Assembly: GCA_030442035.1 (NCBI GenBank)
Contig: JAUJEA010000018.1
Location: 62,001 to 126,000 of the forward strand
Source of the DNA: Splendidivirga corallicola
Lineage (GTDB): Bacteria; Bacteroidota; Bacteroidia; Cytophagales; Cyclobacteriaceae
Direction: 5' to 3'
DNA: 64,000 bases
Positions 8,795 to 17,321 of the stretch are shown piece after piece; positions within the stretch are counted from its first letter, which is position 1, and every line of letters begins with the position of its first letter. Both the position numbers and the translations under genes were made by a program. The notes below the pieces were generated by a model that was given only the letters and a program-made list of their open reading frames with translations, was not told the origin of the DNA and made no database searches.

Positions 8795-8821
8795 CAAATT
8801 TATAAAATAATCTTAAATTTG
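8795..8821. promoter_or_regulatory. Facing -7-like boxes between the small membrane protein gene and smc
   Basis: CAAATTTA (8795-8802) and TAAATTTG (8814-8821) form an inverted pair, each matching the Bacteroidota -7 consensus TAnnTTTG in the outward direction. No clear -33 box is present for either. The minus-strand box lies only about 8 bases before the start codon. Weak evidence for a divergent promoter; the pair could also be a regulator site. Confidence 0.25.
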
Positions 8822-8882
8822 TTGTCTTTCTTAAAATAGAACAGACAGATAATAAAAGGTTAATAAACATTAAAAGACCTGC

Positions 8883-11800
8883 ATGCAATTAACCAAGTTA
8901 GAGATAAAAGGGTTCAAGAGTTTTGGAGATAAGATAACGATCAACTTTGATCAGGGAATAACCGGCATCGTAGGACCCAATGGTTGTGGAAAGTCAAATG
9001 TGGTAGACGCCATTCGTTGGGTGTTGGGTGAACAGAAAACCAAGGCCCTTAGATCGGACAAAATGGAAAATGTCATTTTTAATGGAACAAAAAATAGGAA
9101 ACCATTACAAATGGCCGAAGTGTCTCTTTCTTTCAGCAATACTAAAAATCTGCTTCCCACGGAATATTCTCAGGTAACCATAACCAGACGCTATTACAGA
9201 TCGGGAGAGAGTGAATATCAATTAAATGGTGTTACCTGCCGGCTCAAGGATATCACCAATCTGTTTCTGGATACAGGCATTGCCTCCAATAGCTACGCCA
9301 TCATAGAACTCAAAATGGTGGATGACATTCTAAATGACAAAGATAATTCCAGGAGAGGGCTATTTGAGGAAGCAGCCGGTATATCCAAGTTTAAGATCAG
9401 AAAAAAAGAGACGCTCAGAAAACTTGATAGCACCGATGCTGATCTCGAAAGGGTGGAAGACCTTTTGTTCGAAATTGAAAAGAATTTAAAGTCACTGGAA
9501 CGTCAGGCCAAACAGACACAGCGATACTTTAAGATCAAAGAAGAATATAAAAAATTCAGTATTGATCTTGCCAAAAAAAGTGTTGGAAAACACAAAGACT
9601 CCCTGTCTAACCTAAAGCAACAAATTGCTACGGAAACAGATAAAAAAACAAGTTATTTAACCCAAATAAATGAAAAGGAGTCACTTATAGAGAAGACAAA
9701 AACAGATCTTCTCAACAAAGAAAAAGTCCTGAGCTCGAGGCAAAAAAGTTTAAATGAACACGTAAACAAGATCAGGCAATACGAAAGTGATAAGAAAGTC
9801 AAGAATGAAAGGCTCCGCTTTCTAAATGATAAAAGCGACAGTCTTAAAGAGCAAATTGATCAGGATAAAAAAAGTAACGAAAGGGCTGCATTTAGTATTA
9901 AAGGCCTGAATCAGGAAAAAGAATCGGCTCAAAAACTTCTGTTGGAAACAGAACACCTGTTGGAATCTTTAAGGCAGGAGCATGAATCTCAAAAGTCAAA
10001 TACTGCTGAAATTCAAGCAGAGGTCAATGAAACAAATACAATATACCGATCCAGGCAGGATCAGGTGTACCAGTTAAATAAGACTTTGGAGATAAAGCAA
10101 ATGCAGTTGTCCACTTTGAAGCAGGAAATGGAAAAAGCTGCATCAGATACCTCCGAACAAAGTGCCAACCTGGTTGAATTTGAAAATAAGGCGAAGGAGC
10201 TTGCAGAAAATCTCGATCTCAAAAATGAACAACTCACCAAATTAAAGGCGTCGGAAGAAGACCTGGAGAGCCGGATCGAATCATCCGAACATACTATTGA
10301 AGTAATCAAAGATGAATTAACCGAAAATTCCAGAAAACTGGATGCGCTGAGAAATGAGTATAACCTTACCAAATCACTTGTTGATAACCTGGAAGGATTT
10401 CCCGAAGCTATTAAGTTTCTAAAGAAGAAATCAGATTGGGGTAAGAAATTTCCCTTATTATCAGATGTACTCACTTGCTCTCAGGAATATAGGGTAACTA
10501 TTGAAAACTACCTCGAACCCTATATGAACTACTATATTGTTGATACCTTTGAAGATGCCTATAAGGCAGTGGACCTACTAAGTGATGCCTCCAAGGGAAA
10601 AGCAAATTTCTTTGTCCTTGAAAGTTTTGAAGATTTTCATCCACTTGCAGGGAAGATATTTGATAATGCCCTTCCCGCTACAGAGATCGTAGAATACGAA
10701 AGCAAATACGGAAGGTTGATATCCTATATTTTAGATGGGGTTTACATCGTAGCCGGTGATCACCAAAACATACCGGTTGATAAAGACAGCATCTTTATTA
10801 CCAAAAATGCCAAAATCACAAGAAGACGGCATAGCATATCAGGAGGATCTGTCGGACTGTTTGAAGGTAAGCGGATCGGTAGAGCTAAAAATCTGGAGAA
10901 ACTCAGCAAGGAAATAGTCCGGCTTGAAAAGAAAATAGATAAAATCAAGGAGAGCCTTGAGCAAAAACAGAAGGAACATACTAATCTAAAAGAAAGTACC
11001 AAAAGGGTCCAGCTAGAAGACCTCCAGCATGAGATGAATCTCATCAATGAGGAGTATATTTCTTTCAGAACCAAGCATGAACAATTTCAAGAAATGCTCT
11101 CCAGCAATGCCAATAGAAGGGAAGACATTCAAGAAAGCTTAGAGGCTATTAATGATGAAATTCATGACCTGGTTCCACAGGTCCACGAGGAAAATGAGCA
11201 CCTTAAGACGCTTGAAGGAAGAATGACAGAGTTAAGTGAAACATTGCAGGAGCGAACAGAAATGCTTTCACAAAAATCGGCAGAATTCAATCAGCAGAAT
11301 ATTCTTTTTCATCAGCACGAAAATAAAGTCAATAGCATTGATCAGGAAATCACCTTTAAACAGACAGCTTACGAAAGTAGCAGTGAAAGAATAGAAAAAA
11401 ATCAAGCAGAATTAAGATACAATGAGTCTGAAATAAAAAGGTTGCTTCAGACAACAGAAAGTGATGAAGATGATCTTCTTGGTATGTATGAGGAAAAGGA
11501 AACCATTGAAAATGGTGTAAATGAGGCTGAGAAGGACTACTATGCCACAAGAGGTGAGGTGGATGAAATAGAAAAATCCTTGCGAGAGATACAGCACCAA
11601 AGAGAGGCAACCGATACCCTGCTGATGGAACTTCAAAACGGACTGAACGAAACAAAATTGCAACTTAACTCCATCAAGGAGCGATTGTCCATTGAGTTTG
11701 AGACAGATCTGGATGAAGTGCTTAAGGAGACTGATGATGAAGAACAAAGTGAAAGCGAATTAAGTGAAGAGGAGTTGCAGCAAAAAGTTACCAAGGCCAA

Positions 11801-12422
11801 GGATCAATTGGAAAGAATAGGTCCGATCAACCCAATGGCTATGGAAGCTTATGAGGAAATACAGGAAAGGCATGTATTTATCACTACTCAAAAAGAGGAT
11901 TTGATCAAGGCAAAAGAATCCCTGTTAGAGACCATTAGTGAAATAGACGCAGTTGCCAAGGAAACATTTCTGGAAGCTTACGCAAAAATCAAAGAGAACT
12001 TTATCAAAGTTTTCCGTTCATTATTCACCGAAGAGGACGATTGTGACCTTACACTCTCTAACCCGGAAAATCCATTGGAGTCAAGTATTGAAATCATGGC
12101 TAAACCAAAAGGTAAACGGCCACTGACTATCAATCAATTATCCGGAGGTGAAAAAACACTAACTGCTACTTCCCTCCTATTTGCAATCTATCTTTTAAAA
12201 CCTGCTCCTTTTTGTATTTTCGATGAAGTAGATGCTCCATTGGATGATGCCAATATTGATAAATTCAACAACATCATAAGGAAGTTTTCCGAAGATTCTC
12301 AGTTCATCATTGTTACACATAACAAAAGAACTATGTCAACTACGGATATCATCTATGGGATTACCATGGTTGAGCAAGGTGTCTCTAAAGTTGTTCCTGT
12401 GGACCTGAGAGAGCTGGCATAA
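8883..12422 (+). CDS. smc: Chromosome segregation protein SMC
   Basis: A 1179-residue protein, full length for bacterial SMC. The N-terminal ABC head carries Walker A GPNGCGKS at residues 31-38 and a WVLGEQK Q-loop region. Long coiled coils run from about 165 to 500 and 680 to 1030, separated by a hinge (about 505-670, containing GFPEAIKFLKKK and the glycine-rich SISGGSVGLFEGKR). The C-terminal head has LSGGEKTLTA (signature motif), FCIFDEVDAPLDD (Walker B and D-loop) and the His switch IIVTHNKRTM. SMC dimers with ScpA/ScpB load on chromosomes and extrude DNA loops. ScpA and ScpB are not in the window. The gene is monocistronic here. Confidence 0.98.
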   Translation: MQLTKLEIKGFKSFGDKITINFDQGITGIVGPNGCGKSNVVDAIRWVLGEQKTKALRSDKMENVIFNGTKNRKPLQMAEVSLSFSNTKNLLPTEYSQVTITRRYYRSGESEYQLNGVTCRLKDITNLFLDTGIASNSYAIIELKMVDDILNDKDNSRRGLFEEAAGISKFKIRKKETLRKLDSTDADLERVEDLLFEIEKNLKSLERQAKQTQRYFKIKEEYKKFSIDLAKKSVGKHKDSLSNLKQQIATETDKKTSYLTQINEKESLIEKTKTDLLNKEKVLSSRQKSLNEHVNKIRQYESDKKVKNERLRFLNDKSDSLKEQIDQDKKSNERAAFSIKGLNQEKESAQKLLLETEHLLESLRQEHESQKSNTAEIQAEVNETNTIYRSRQDQVYQLNKTLEIKQMQLSTLKQEMEKAASDTSEQSANLVEFENKAKELAENLDLKNEQLTKLKASEEDLESRIESSEHTIEVIKDELTENSRKLDALRNEYNLTKSLVDNLEGFPEAIKFLKKKSDWGKKFPLLSDVLTCSQEYRVTIENYLEPYMNYYIVDTFEDAYKAVDLLSDASKGKANFFVLESFEDFHPLAGKIFDNALPATEIVEYESKYGRLISYILDGVYIVAGDHQNIPVDKDSIFITKNAKITRRRHSISGGSVGLFEGKRIGRAKNLEKLSKEIVRLEKKIDKIKESLEQKQKEHTNLKESTKRVQLEDLQHEMNLINEEYISFRTKHEQFQEMLSSNANRREDIQESLEAINDEIHDLVPQVHEENEHLKTLEGRMTELSETLQERTEMLSQKSAEFNQQNILFHQHENKVNSIDQEITFKQTAYESSSERIEKNQAELRYNESEIKRLLQTTESDEDDLLGMYEEKETIENGVNEAEKDYYATRGEVDEIEKSLREIQHQREATDTLLMELQNGLNETKLQLNSIKERLSIEFETDLDEVLKETDDEEQSESELSEEELQQKVTKAKDQLERIGPINPMAMEAYEEIQERHVFITTQKEDLIKAKESLLETISEIDAVAKETFLEAYAKIKENFIKVFRSLFTEEDDCDLTLSNPENPLESSIEIMAKPKGKRPLTINQLSGGEKTLTATSLLFAIYLLKPAPFCIFDEVDAPLDDANIDKFNNIIRKFSEDSQFIIVTHNKRTMSTTDIIYGITMVEQGVSKVVPVDLRELA

Positions 12423-12426
12423 AGAC

Positions 12427-12444
12427 GCTCAAGTCATTTTGAGC
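12427..12444 (+). terminator. Short hairpin after smc
   Basis: GCTCAA (12427-12432), a 6-base loop, then TTGAGC (12439-12444), beginning five bases after the smc stop codon. There is no clear T-run, so it is at best a weak intrinsic terminator or an RNA-stabilising hairpin. Confidence 0.3.
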
Positions 12445-12488
12445 TAAACTTAAATGTTAGAGCCAGAAGTTGCTTTAATTGTGTTTAT

Positions 12489-12598
12489 GTATTGAAGTGT
12501 TGAGGTGTTTAGGTTAAAACACATAAAGTTTAGCTAGGGTAAAATTCTTTAATCTTCGAACTTGGTCAAACTTTAACACTTAAATACTTCAACACCTC
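12489..12598. repeat. Dispersed intergenic repeat (family A), inverted copies
   Basis: Two related units lie in opposite orientation: GTATTGAAGTGTTGAGGTGT (from 12489) and, at 12573-12598, a unit whose reverse complement reads GAGGTGTTGAAGTATTTAAG. Similar degenerate units occur at 17079-17115, 47092-47147 and 52643-52709, always outside genes. They look like a decayed short-period repeat typical of intergenic space. No function can be assigned. Confidence 0.4.
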
Positions 12599-12682
12599 TG
12601 CATTTGACTGCAATAATTTTCTAGAGCTTTTCAATTTTCATTTCTCTTAAAATAGATCTCATCAATGCTAATTCAGTATTTT

Positions 12683-12714
12683 TTTGGTTTATAAAATAAA
12701 CTACTTTATATTTA
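12683..12714 (+). promoter_or_regulatory. Promoter with embedded palindromic operator, copy 1
   Basis: TTTG (12683-12686), 20 bases, then TATATTTA (12707-12714): a good Bacteroidota promoter. Between the boxes sits the dyad GTTTAT-AAA-ATAAAC (12687-12701). The same block of about 28 bases recurs before the TPR gene at 13622-13649. Its position between the boxes fits repression by the winged-helix protein encoded at 13315-13605. Confidence 0.6.
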
Positions 12715-12740
12715 CAATGATTTTAAGTTATGTTTTAACC

Positions 12741-13322
12741 ATGGATATCGATAAAGAACAGTTAACAAACGAAAAAAGCCTTGAAATTATAACCAACATG
12801 ATCGCAGCCGCAAAAGGTAAAGTAGACAAAAATAGTTTCTACTTTCTTCTTTGGGGCTGGGTATGTGTCCTGGCTAACATTGGGCACTATTATATACTGA
12901 AGTTCACCGATTATCCGGAGCCACAGATTGTTTGGGTAATAACCATTCCTGCGGCTATAGTATCTGCTATCTACGGATATTTCCAACGTAAAAGAGCCAG
13001 CGTAAAAACACACTTAGGCACAATCGCCTTTTGGATATGGATGGCTTTTCTCATAAGCCTGGTGCTTATTTTGATCTTTGCCCACAGGATCAATTATCAG
13101 ATTAACCCTATGATCATGATATTGACAGCCTCGGCCACGTTCATTTCAGGAATCATTTTGAGATTTAAACCATTGATCATTGGAGGTATCCTTTTTTGGG
13201 TGTTTGCCGTATTAGCTCTTTTGAGCAGCCTGGAATATCAGTACTTAATAGGTGCAATAGCATTAATCACAGGTTATTTAATACCCGGATATATGTTAAA
13301 GAAGAGGGCAAATAATGGATAA
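12741..13322 (+). CDS. Integral membrane protein of unknown function
   Basis: The start is taken as ATG 12741 (MDIDKEQLTNEKSLEIITNM). The longer in-frame reading from 12684 would begin upstream of the promoter's -7 box and so is unlikely. About 193 residues: a soluble amphipathic N-terminus of ~35 residues, then six hydrophobic helices (near YFLLWGWVCVLANIG, VWVITIPAAIVSAIYG, AFWIWMAFLISLVLIL, MIMILTASATFISGI, IGGILFWVFAVLALL, LIGAIALITGYLIPG) and a KKRANNG tail. The family has no known activity. The last codons overlap the start of the winged-helix regulator gene, a pairing seen in Bacteroidota where the membrane protein may modulate the regulator (inference). Confidence 0.8.
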   Translation: MDIDKEQLTNEKSLEIITNMIAAAKGKVDKNSFYFLLWGWVCVLANIGHYYILKFTDYPEPQIVWVITIPAAIVSAIYGYFQRKRASVKTHLGTIAFWIWMAFLISLVLILIFAHRINYQINPMIMILTASATFISGIILRFKPLIIGGILFWVFAVLALLSSLEYQYLIGAIALITGYLIPGYMLKKRANNG

Positions 13323-13605
13323 ATTCAAGGATCTGGATCCCTTGCTACATTCACAGCTAAGACTGGCTGTGGTTTCATTACTGTTGAGTGTTGAGTCCGC
13401 CGAATTTGTTTTCATTAAGGAAAAAACGGGTGCCACTGCAGGAAACCTAAGTGTACAGTTGGATAAATTGAATACAGCCGGATATATCATTATTGAAAAA
13501 TCCTTTAAAGGGAAAAAGCCCCTTACCACTTGTAAAATCACCAAAAAAGGCATTGATGCATTTGAACAATATGTGATCAATTTAAAGCAATACATCAACA
13601 AATAA
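13315..13605 (+). CDS. Winged-helix transcriptional regulator (single HTH domain)
   Basis: A 96-residue protein that is almost entirely one winged helix-turn-helix: LHSQLRLAVVSLLLSVESAEFVF... then GATAGNLSVQLDKLNTAGYI (helices 2-3) and the wing IEKSFKGKKPLTTCKITKKG, ending in a short helix (AFEQYVINLKQYI). It matches the small winged-helix family often annotated as transcriptional regulator or HTH_34, related to MarR/PadR. It has no ligand-binding domain. It overlaps the upstream membrane-protein gene by 8 bases. The two identical dyads at 12687-12701 and 13622-13636 are its probable targets, giving autoregulation and control of the downstream TPR and receptor genes. Confidence 0.88.
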   Translation: MDKFKDLDPLLHSQLRLAVVSLLLSVESAEFVFIKEKTGATAGNLSVQLDKLNTAGYIIIEKSFKGKKPLTTCKITKKGIDAFEQYVINLKQYINK

Positions 13606-13621
13606 TTTTTTTATCAATATA

Positions 13622-13649
13622 GTTTATAAAATAAACCAGTTTATATTTA
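13622..13649 (+). promoter_or_regulatory. Palindromic operator, copy 2, touching a start codon
   Basis: A near-identical copy of the block at 12687-12714: GTTTAT-AAA-ATAAAC (13622-13636), then TATATTTA (13642-13649), whose last A is the first base of the TPR gene's ATG. A TTTG -33 box is absent here (TATA instead). A promoter at this -7 box would start RNA inside the gene, so this copy more likely works as an operator or roadblock. Confidence 0.55.
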
Positions 13650-14395
13650 TGAAAACTCTATCAAAATTCTTTGCGCTTATCATAGGAATAAGCATAGCCA
13701 CATTGGCTCAGGGTCAGGAGCTAAAAGTAAATGAAATGCTCTATAGAGCTTATCTTACCAATAGCAAAACCATGTGGGAGAAGGGAGTCGGTTTGAAGCA
13801 GGAGGCTTATAATAAGGATGAAACCAACACAGATCTTTTATTGGATCTTGCTTTGGCTCAATATGGTCTGCTAGGTTCAACCATGGCTAATCAGGACAAG
13901 GAAACCTTCAAAAAGTACCTGGACGATACCAAAGAAAATCTGGAGAAAGTTATAAAACATGATGAGAAGTCTGCAGAACCGAAAGCGATTCTATCATCTG
14001 TATATGGTCTTGAAATGGCCTATAGTCCCTGGAAAGGCATGTATCTTGGCAGCAGAAGCGGAAGTCTCATGGAAAAGGCCGTTAAGTTGAATGATCGATC
14101 AGCGTTGGTACTTAAGCTACATGCCGGATCAAAACTTTTTACTCCAAAAATGTTTGGTGGGAACATAAACATGGCCATCGAATCATTCAAGAAGGCCATT
14201 GATTTATTTGAATCAGAACCCGAAAAGCTCAAAAACAACTGGCTTTACCTGGATGCTTTATCTTTTCTTGGACAAGCCTATGAAAAAGCCGGTAAAAAAG
14301 AAGAAGCTATTGCAACCTATAAAAAAGCATTAGAATTCGAACCTGAGTTCGGATGGGTGAAATATAGTCTGCTTCCCAATGTACAGAGACAATAA
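13649..14395 (+). CDS. Secreted TPR-repeat protein
   Basis: A 248-residue protein with a signal peptide (KTLSKFFALIIGISIATLAQG, cleavage near GQE). The mature part is all-helical with tetratricopeptide features; the clearest unit is at the end (WLYLDALSFLGQAYEKAGKK followed by EEAIATYKKALEFEP). Likely a periplasmic helical-repeat scaffold. It is followed after 15 bp by a TonB-dependent receptor gene and preceded by an operator copy that overlaps its ATG. The context suggests it helps the receptor or handles its cargo, but no substrate can be named. The signal peptide fixes the start at 13649. Confidence 0.82.
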   Translation: MKTLSKFFALIIGISIATLAQGQELKVNEMLYRAYLTNSKTMWEKGVGLKQEAYNKDETNTDLLLDLALAQYGLLGSTMANQDKETFKKYLDDTKENLEKVIKHDEKSAEPKAILSSVYGLEMAYSPWKGMYLGSRSGSLMEKAVKLNDRSALVLKLHAGSKLFTPKMFGGNINMAIESFKKAIDLFESEPEKLKNNWLYLDALSFLGQAYEKAGKKEEAIATYKKALEFEPEFGWVKYSLLPNVQRQ

Positions 14396-14410
14396 CCAAA
14401 TGTATCTGCC

Positions 14411-16561
14411 ATGCTAAGAACAAGGAAGATCCTGATACTTCTTTTCGGCTTTAGCTTGCTGTACTGTTCTTTTGGTTACACGCAAGAATTTAAAAAAGTC
14501 TCAGGAAAAATACTTTCCAAGTATGATGGTATCTCTCTGATTGGTGCTAACATTTTTTTAAAATCCAATTGGAGCCTTGGGACAAATACCAATCTTGAAG
14601 GTTTTTTTGAGTTGAAAATACCTCAAAAATATGAGCATGATAGTCTCGTAATTTCATACATAGGCTACCATGAAAGAGAGATCCCAATTCAAGCATTTTT
14701 GATTCAACAAACTATCATTGAACTCACTCCATTTTCCAGAGAAATGGAGGAAGTAGTAGTTTCAGCTGAAAAACTGATAGCTGAGGAATTTACCATTGAA
14801 AAGATCAAGCAATTGGACATTTATATGAATCCAAATGCCAAAGCAGATCCTCTTTTGGCTGTGAACAGCATGGCTGCTGCCACTACTACCGATGAATCGG
14901 CGAATATAAGTTTGCGTGGTAGCAGTCCTGCGGAAACGGGTATATTCTTCGATAATGTTCCGATATATGATGCAGTACGTTTTTCGAGGCTCAACGGTAT
15001 AGGTACCTTTAGTATTTTCAACACTTCAATCGTTAATAATCTTCAGGTATATCCTGGTAATCCACCCCTCGAATTTGGTAATACTACCGCCGGCCTTATT
15101 GCCATCCAATCCGATGAGAGCATTCCCCAGGAAAATAAAGGTAGTGTGGTCTTATCTTTGGCAAATGTGGGCATCAATCTGAAAAGAAAGGTAGGAAAAA
15201 GTGCTTCCTTCACGGCTTTTAGTAATTATGGTCCTTCGTTTGGATTAACCGGTATTAATAAAAGAGCATTAGAAAAATTAAAAAAATTCAGTACTGTCGA
15301 TCTTGGTTTGCATTTCTATAAACGTTTCAGTCCCACGTCGAAGTTTAAACTTTTCAATTATTCACTATCAGAGTCCTATCATTATCTTTTCGAAGCCCCA
15401 ACTTTTGAGGGGATCTTTAAACAAAAGAAAAAAAGAAATTTCACCATCCTGAATTACCGCAAGACCTTTACGAACTCAGAACTTACATTTAATCAAGGAT
15501 TCAGCTTAAGCAGGGCCGATTACGGTTATACCAGTTCTAATTTTGATATAGACAATCGGGACTTTTATGTTTCCGTCAACTACCAGTATTTTGGTAGCAG
15601 GTTTGGGTTTAAATCAGGTTTTACCTATAACAGCCGGTTCATGAGTTTCAAAGGGATCTTTCCGGAATATGAATATGCCATTGGTCCGGGATATCCCTCA
15701 CTCAATAGTAGCAGCGATGCATCAGTCAATGTACCGGAGTTATACGTTTACGGAAAATACTTTTTAAATGATCACATTACTTTTGGTGGTGGGCTTAGAA
15801 AAAATATTCCTACGAAAGATCAAAGAGATTATTTAAGTGCCCAAATAAATATCAACTTAATACCCTCCGAGTACTTTACCTTTAATTTTTCCTCCGGGCT
15901 TTACCACAAATACAATTTGCCCCAAGAAGAAAATCCGATAGGCACACTTATCTCCAGCAAACAGATCTCCATTGGTGGAAAATATAAAAAAAATAACTTC
16001 GAGCAAGATTTTGCCATATTTGCCAAGGAATCTCAAAATGCCAATATAGAACGACGAGTTTTAGGTGCTGAATTTTTTACAAGTTATTATTTAACTAACA
16101 GGTTCAAAGCCAGGTTTTCCTACACATACATTAATGCCAATTTAGAAAAGGGAGAAAGCTCCTATCCTTCTCAATATGATTTAAACTATTTTATAAAAGG
16201 AAATCTTGAGTACAACTTCCCCGCCAACTGGGCCGTTACCAGTATTTTTCAGTTCAGACATGGCAGCCATTTCGAGCCTATCAACGGATCTGTCTTTCGA
16301 CATGATCTGGAAGTTTATGAGCCTATCTATGTCGGCACAGAAAATATGATCAGGCAACCGGATTATAAACTGATCGATCTAAGTGTTTCCAAATTATTTC
16401 CTGTTTCGGAAGGTATGACGATCATTGCTTTTGGAAGCATTGGAAATGTATTTGATTTCAAGAATGTCAGGACCCTGATCTACAATTTTGATTATTCTAA
16501 AAGTCATCCTGACTTTTTCTCACAGAGAACTGTGTATTTCGGTGCAGTTCTTGATTTTTAA
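14411..16561 (+). CDS. TonB-dependent outer-membrane receptor with carboxypeptidase-regulatory-like N-terminal domain
   Basis: A 716-residue protein: signal peptide (ILILLFGFSLLYCSFGYTQ), a carboxypeptidase-regulatory-like beta-sandwich (residues ~28-115: VSGKILSKYDGISLIGANIF, NTNLEGFFELKIP, VISYIGYHEREI), a plug domain (~120-235: MEEVVVSAEKL, ANISLRGSSPAETGIFFDNVP, NNLQVYPGNPPLEFGN), and a C-terminal beta-barrel ending in a terminal phenylalanine (TVYFGAVLDF). It is short for a TonB-dependent receptor but complete. It takes up a substrate through the outer membrane with energy from TonB. No SusD partner is adjacent, so it is not a classic glycan Sus pair; iron or cofactor uptake is equally possible. 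It sits downstream of the TPR gene in the same regulated unit. Confidence 0.92.
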   Translation: MLRTRKILILLFGFSLLYCSFGYTQEFKKVSGKILSKYDGISLIGANIFLKSNWSLGTNTNLEGFFELKIPQKYEHDSLVISYIGYHEREIPIQAFLIQQTIIELTPFSREMEEVVVSAEKLIAEEFTIEKIKQLDIYMNPNAKADPLLAVNSMAAATTTDESANISLRGSSPAETGIFFDNVPIYDAVRFSRLNGIGTFSIFNTSIVNNLQVYPGNPPLEFGNTTAGLIAIQSDESIPQENKGSVVLSLANVGINLKRKVGKSASFTAFSNYGPSFGLTGINKRALEKLKKFSTVDLGLHFYKRFSPTSKFKLFNYSLSESYHYLFEAPTFEGIFKQKKKRNFTILNYRKTFTNSELTFNQGFSLSRADYGYTSSNFDIDNRDFYVSVNYQYFGSRFGFKSGFTYNSRFMSFKGIFPEYEYAIGPGYPSLNSSSDASVNVPELYVYGKYFLNDHITFGGGLRKNIPTKDQRDYLSAQININLIPSEYFTFNFSSGLYHKYNLPQEENPIGTLISSKQISIGGKYKKNNFEQDFAIFAKESQNANIERRVLGAEFFTSYYLTNRFKARFSYTYINANLEKGESSYPSQYDLNYFIKGNLEYNFPANWAVTSIFQFRHGSHFEPINGSVFRHDLEVYEPIYVGTENMIRQPDYKLIDLSVSKLFPVSEGMTIIAFGSIGNVFDFKNVRTLIYNFDYSKSHPDFFSQRTVYFGAVLDF

Positions 16562-16780
16562 TTTTGCCCGAATTTCTGATACTTGGATGCTTTGGTATAA
16601 TGTTCTATCGAAAAGATATGCTTAGCCAAGCGTTTTGGTGAGTATCATCGTCTATGTTTGAAATGCACTTAATTTTCCTCAATAACAACATTGGAAATCA
16701 ATATAGTGTGTTGTTGGATTAACCGGATCGGCTTGGAAATATATAATACTTACTTAATCCAATTATTACTTGGTTTCGGA

Positions 16781-16813
16781 TAAAAGGTCAATCTTCATGT
16801 GATTGACCTTTTA
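16781..16813. terminator. Bidirectional intrinsic terminator
   Basis: Perfect 13-bp arms TAAAAGGTCAATC (16781-16793) and GATTGACCTTTTA (16801-16813) around a 7-base loop. The arms end in A-rich and T-rich tracts, so the structure would terminate transcription from either side. The plus-strand receptor operon is the nearest incoming transcript. Confidence 0.75.
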
Positions 16814-17078
16814 TTGGTTCCGTTAAGCTAAAGTTAGAAGGATCAAGCTGAAATATTATGGAGAAAGAGTAAAGCAATTGTGTTGAAGTTGAAATGCTTT
16901 TATGACCTTTTGCAGGAAAACTTCCATCAATACAGCTAACGGTTATTGTATACCCTTAATAAATATGTACCTTGTAAATAGCTTATTTTAAGAAAGCGGA
17001 TGTACTGAAATTTTTATCCTAAGTGAGCCCGGACAATTGTACTTTTGATAAAATACCGCACATCCGGACATGTTATGA

Positions 17079-17115
17079 ACTTCCATACTTGAACACTTAA
17101 ATACCATAACACTTT
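17079..17115. repeat. Dispersed intergenic repeat (family A)
   Basis: The reverse complement contains GTGTTATGGTATTTAAGTGT, closely matching the right unit at 12573-12598 (GTGTTGAAGTATTTAAGTGT). It lies in non-coding DNA. Confidence 0.4.
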
Positions 17116-17243
17116 TACATTGATACTTGAATTTCTTACAGGATTCAATTCTTCTCGAAAAATTACTTGATCTGATAAGTACTTTCCCAGGTCATCAGGT
17201 CTTTAAGAAACTGTTATCATTTCACGTGATACTTCATCTAATA

Positions 17244-17274
17244 TTTATAATTTAACTTTTTTAAATTATATTTG
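17244..17274 (+). promoter_or_regulatory. Bacteroidota-type promoter for the SGNH gene
   Basis: TATATTTG (17267-17274) is a perfect match to the -7 consensus TAnnTTTG. Nineteen bases upstream is TTTA (17244-17247), one base off the TTTG -33 box. Transcription would start near 17281, leaving a leader of about 40 bases before the GTG at 17322. Confidence 0.55.
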
Positions 17275-17321
17275 ATACTTTCGTGAAAGTTTGGCTCCGC
17301 TGATTAATCTATTTTCCCTTA

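Larger units (their letters stand above)
16562..17321. other. Gene-free stretch between the receptor gene and the SGNH gene
   Basis: About 760 bp without a credible ORF. It contains a strong hairpin at 16781-16813, a family A repeat at 17079-17115 and a promoter at 17244-17274. I found no tRNA-like or other RNA gene. The hairpin lies about 220 bases after the receptor stop codon, leaving room for a long 3' untranslated region or a small RNA. Confidence 0.5.

Noticed and set aside
12684-12740. Extended N-terminus of the membrane protein (start at 12684)
   Set aside because: These codons overlap the promoter boxes; ATG 12741 gives a normal protein start.
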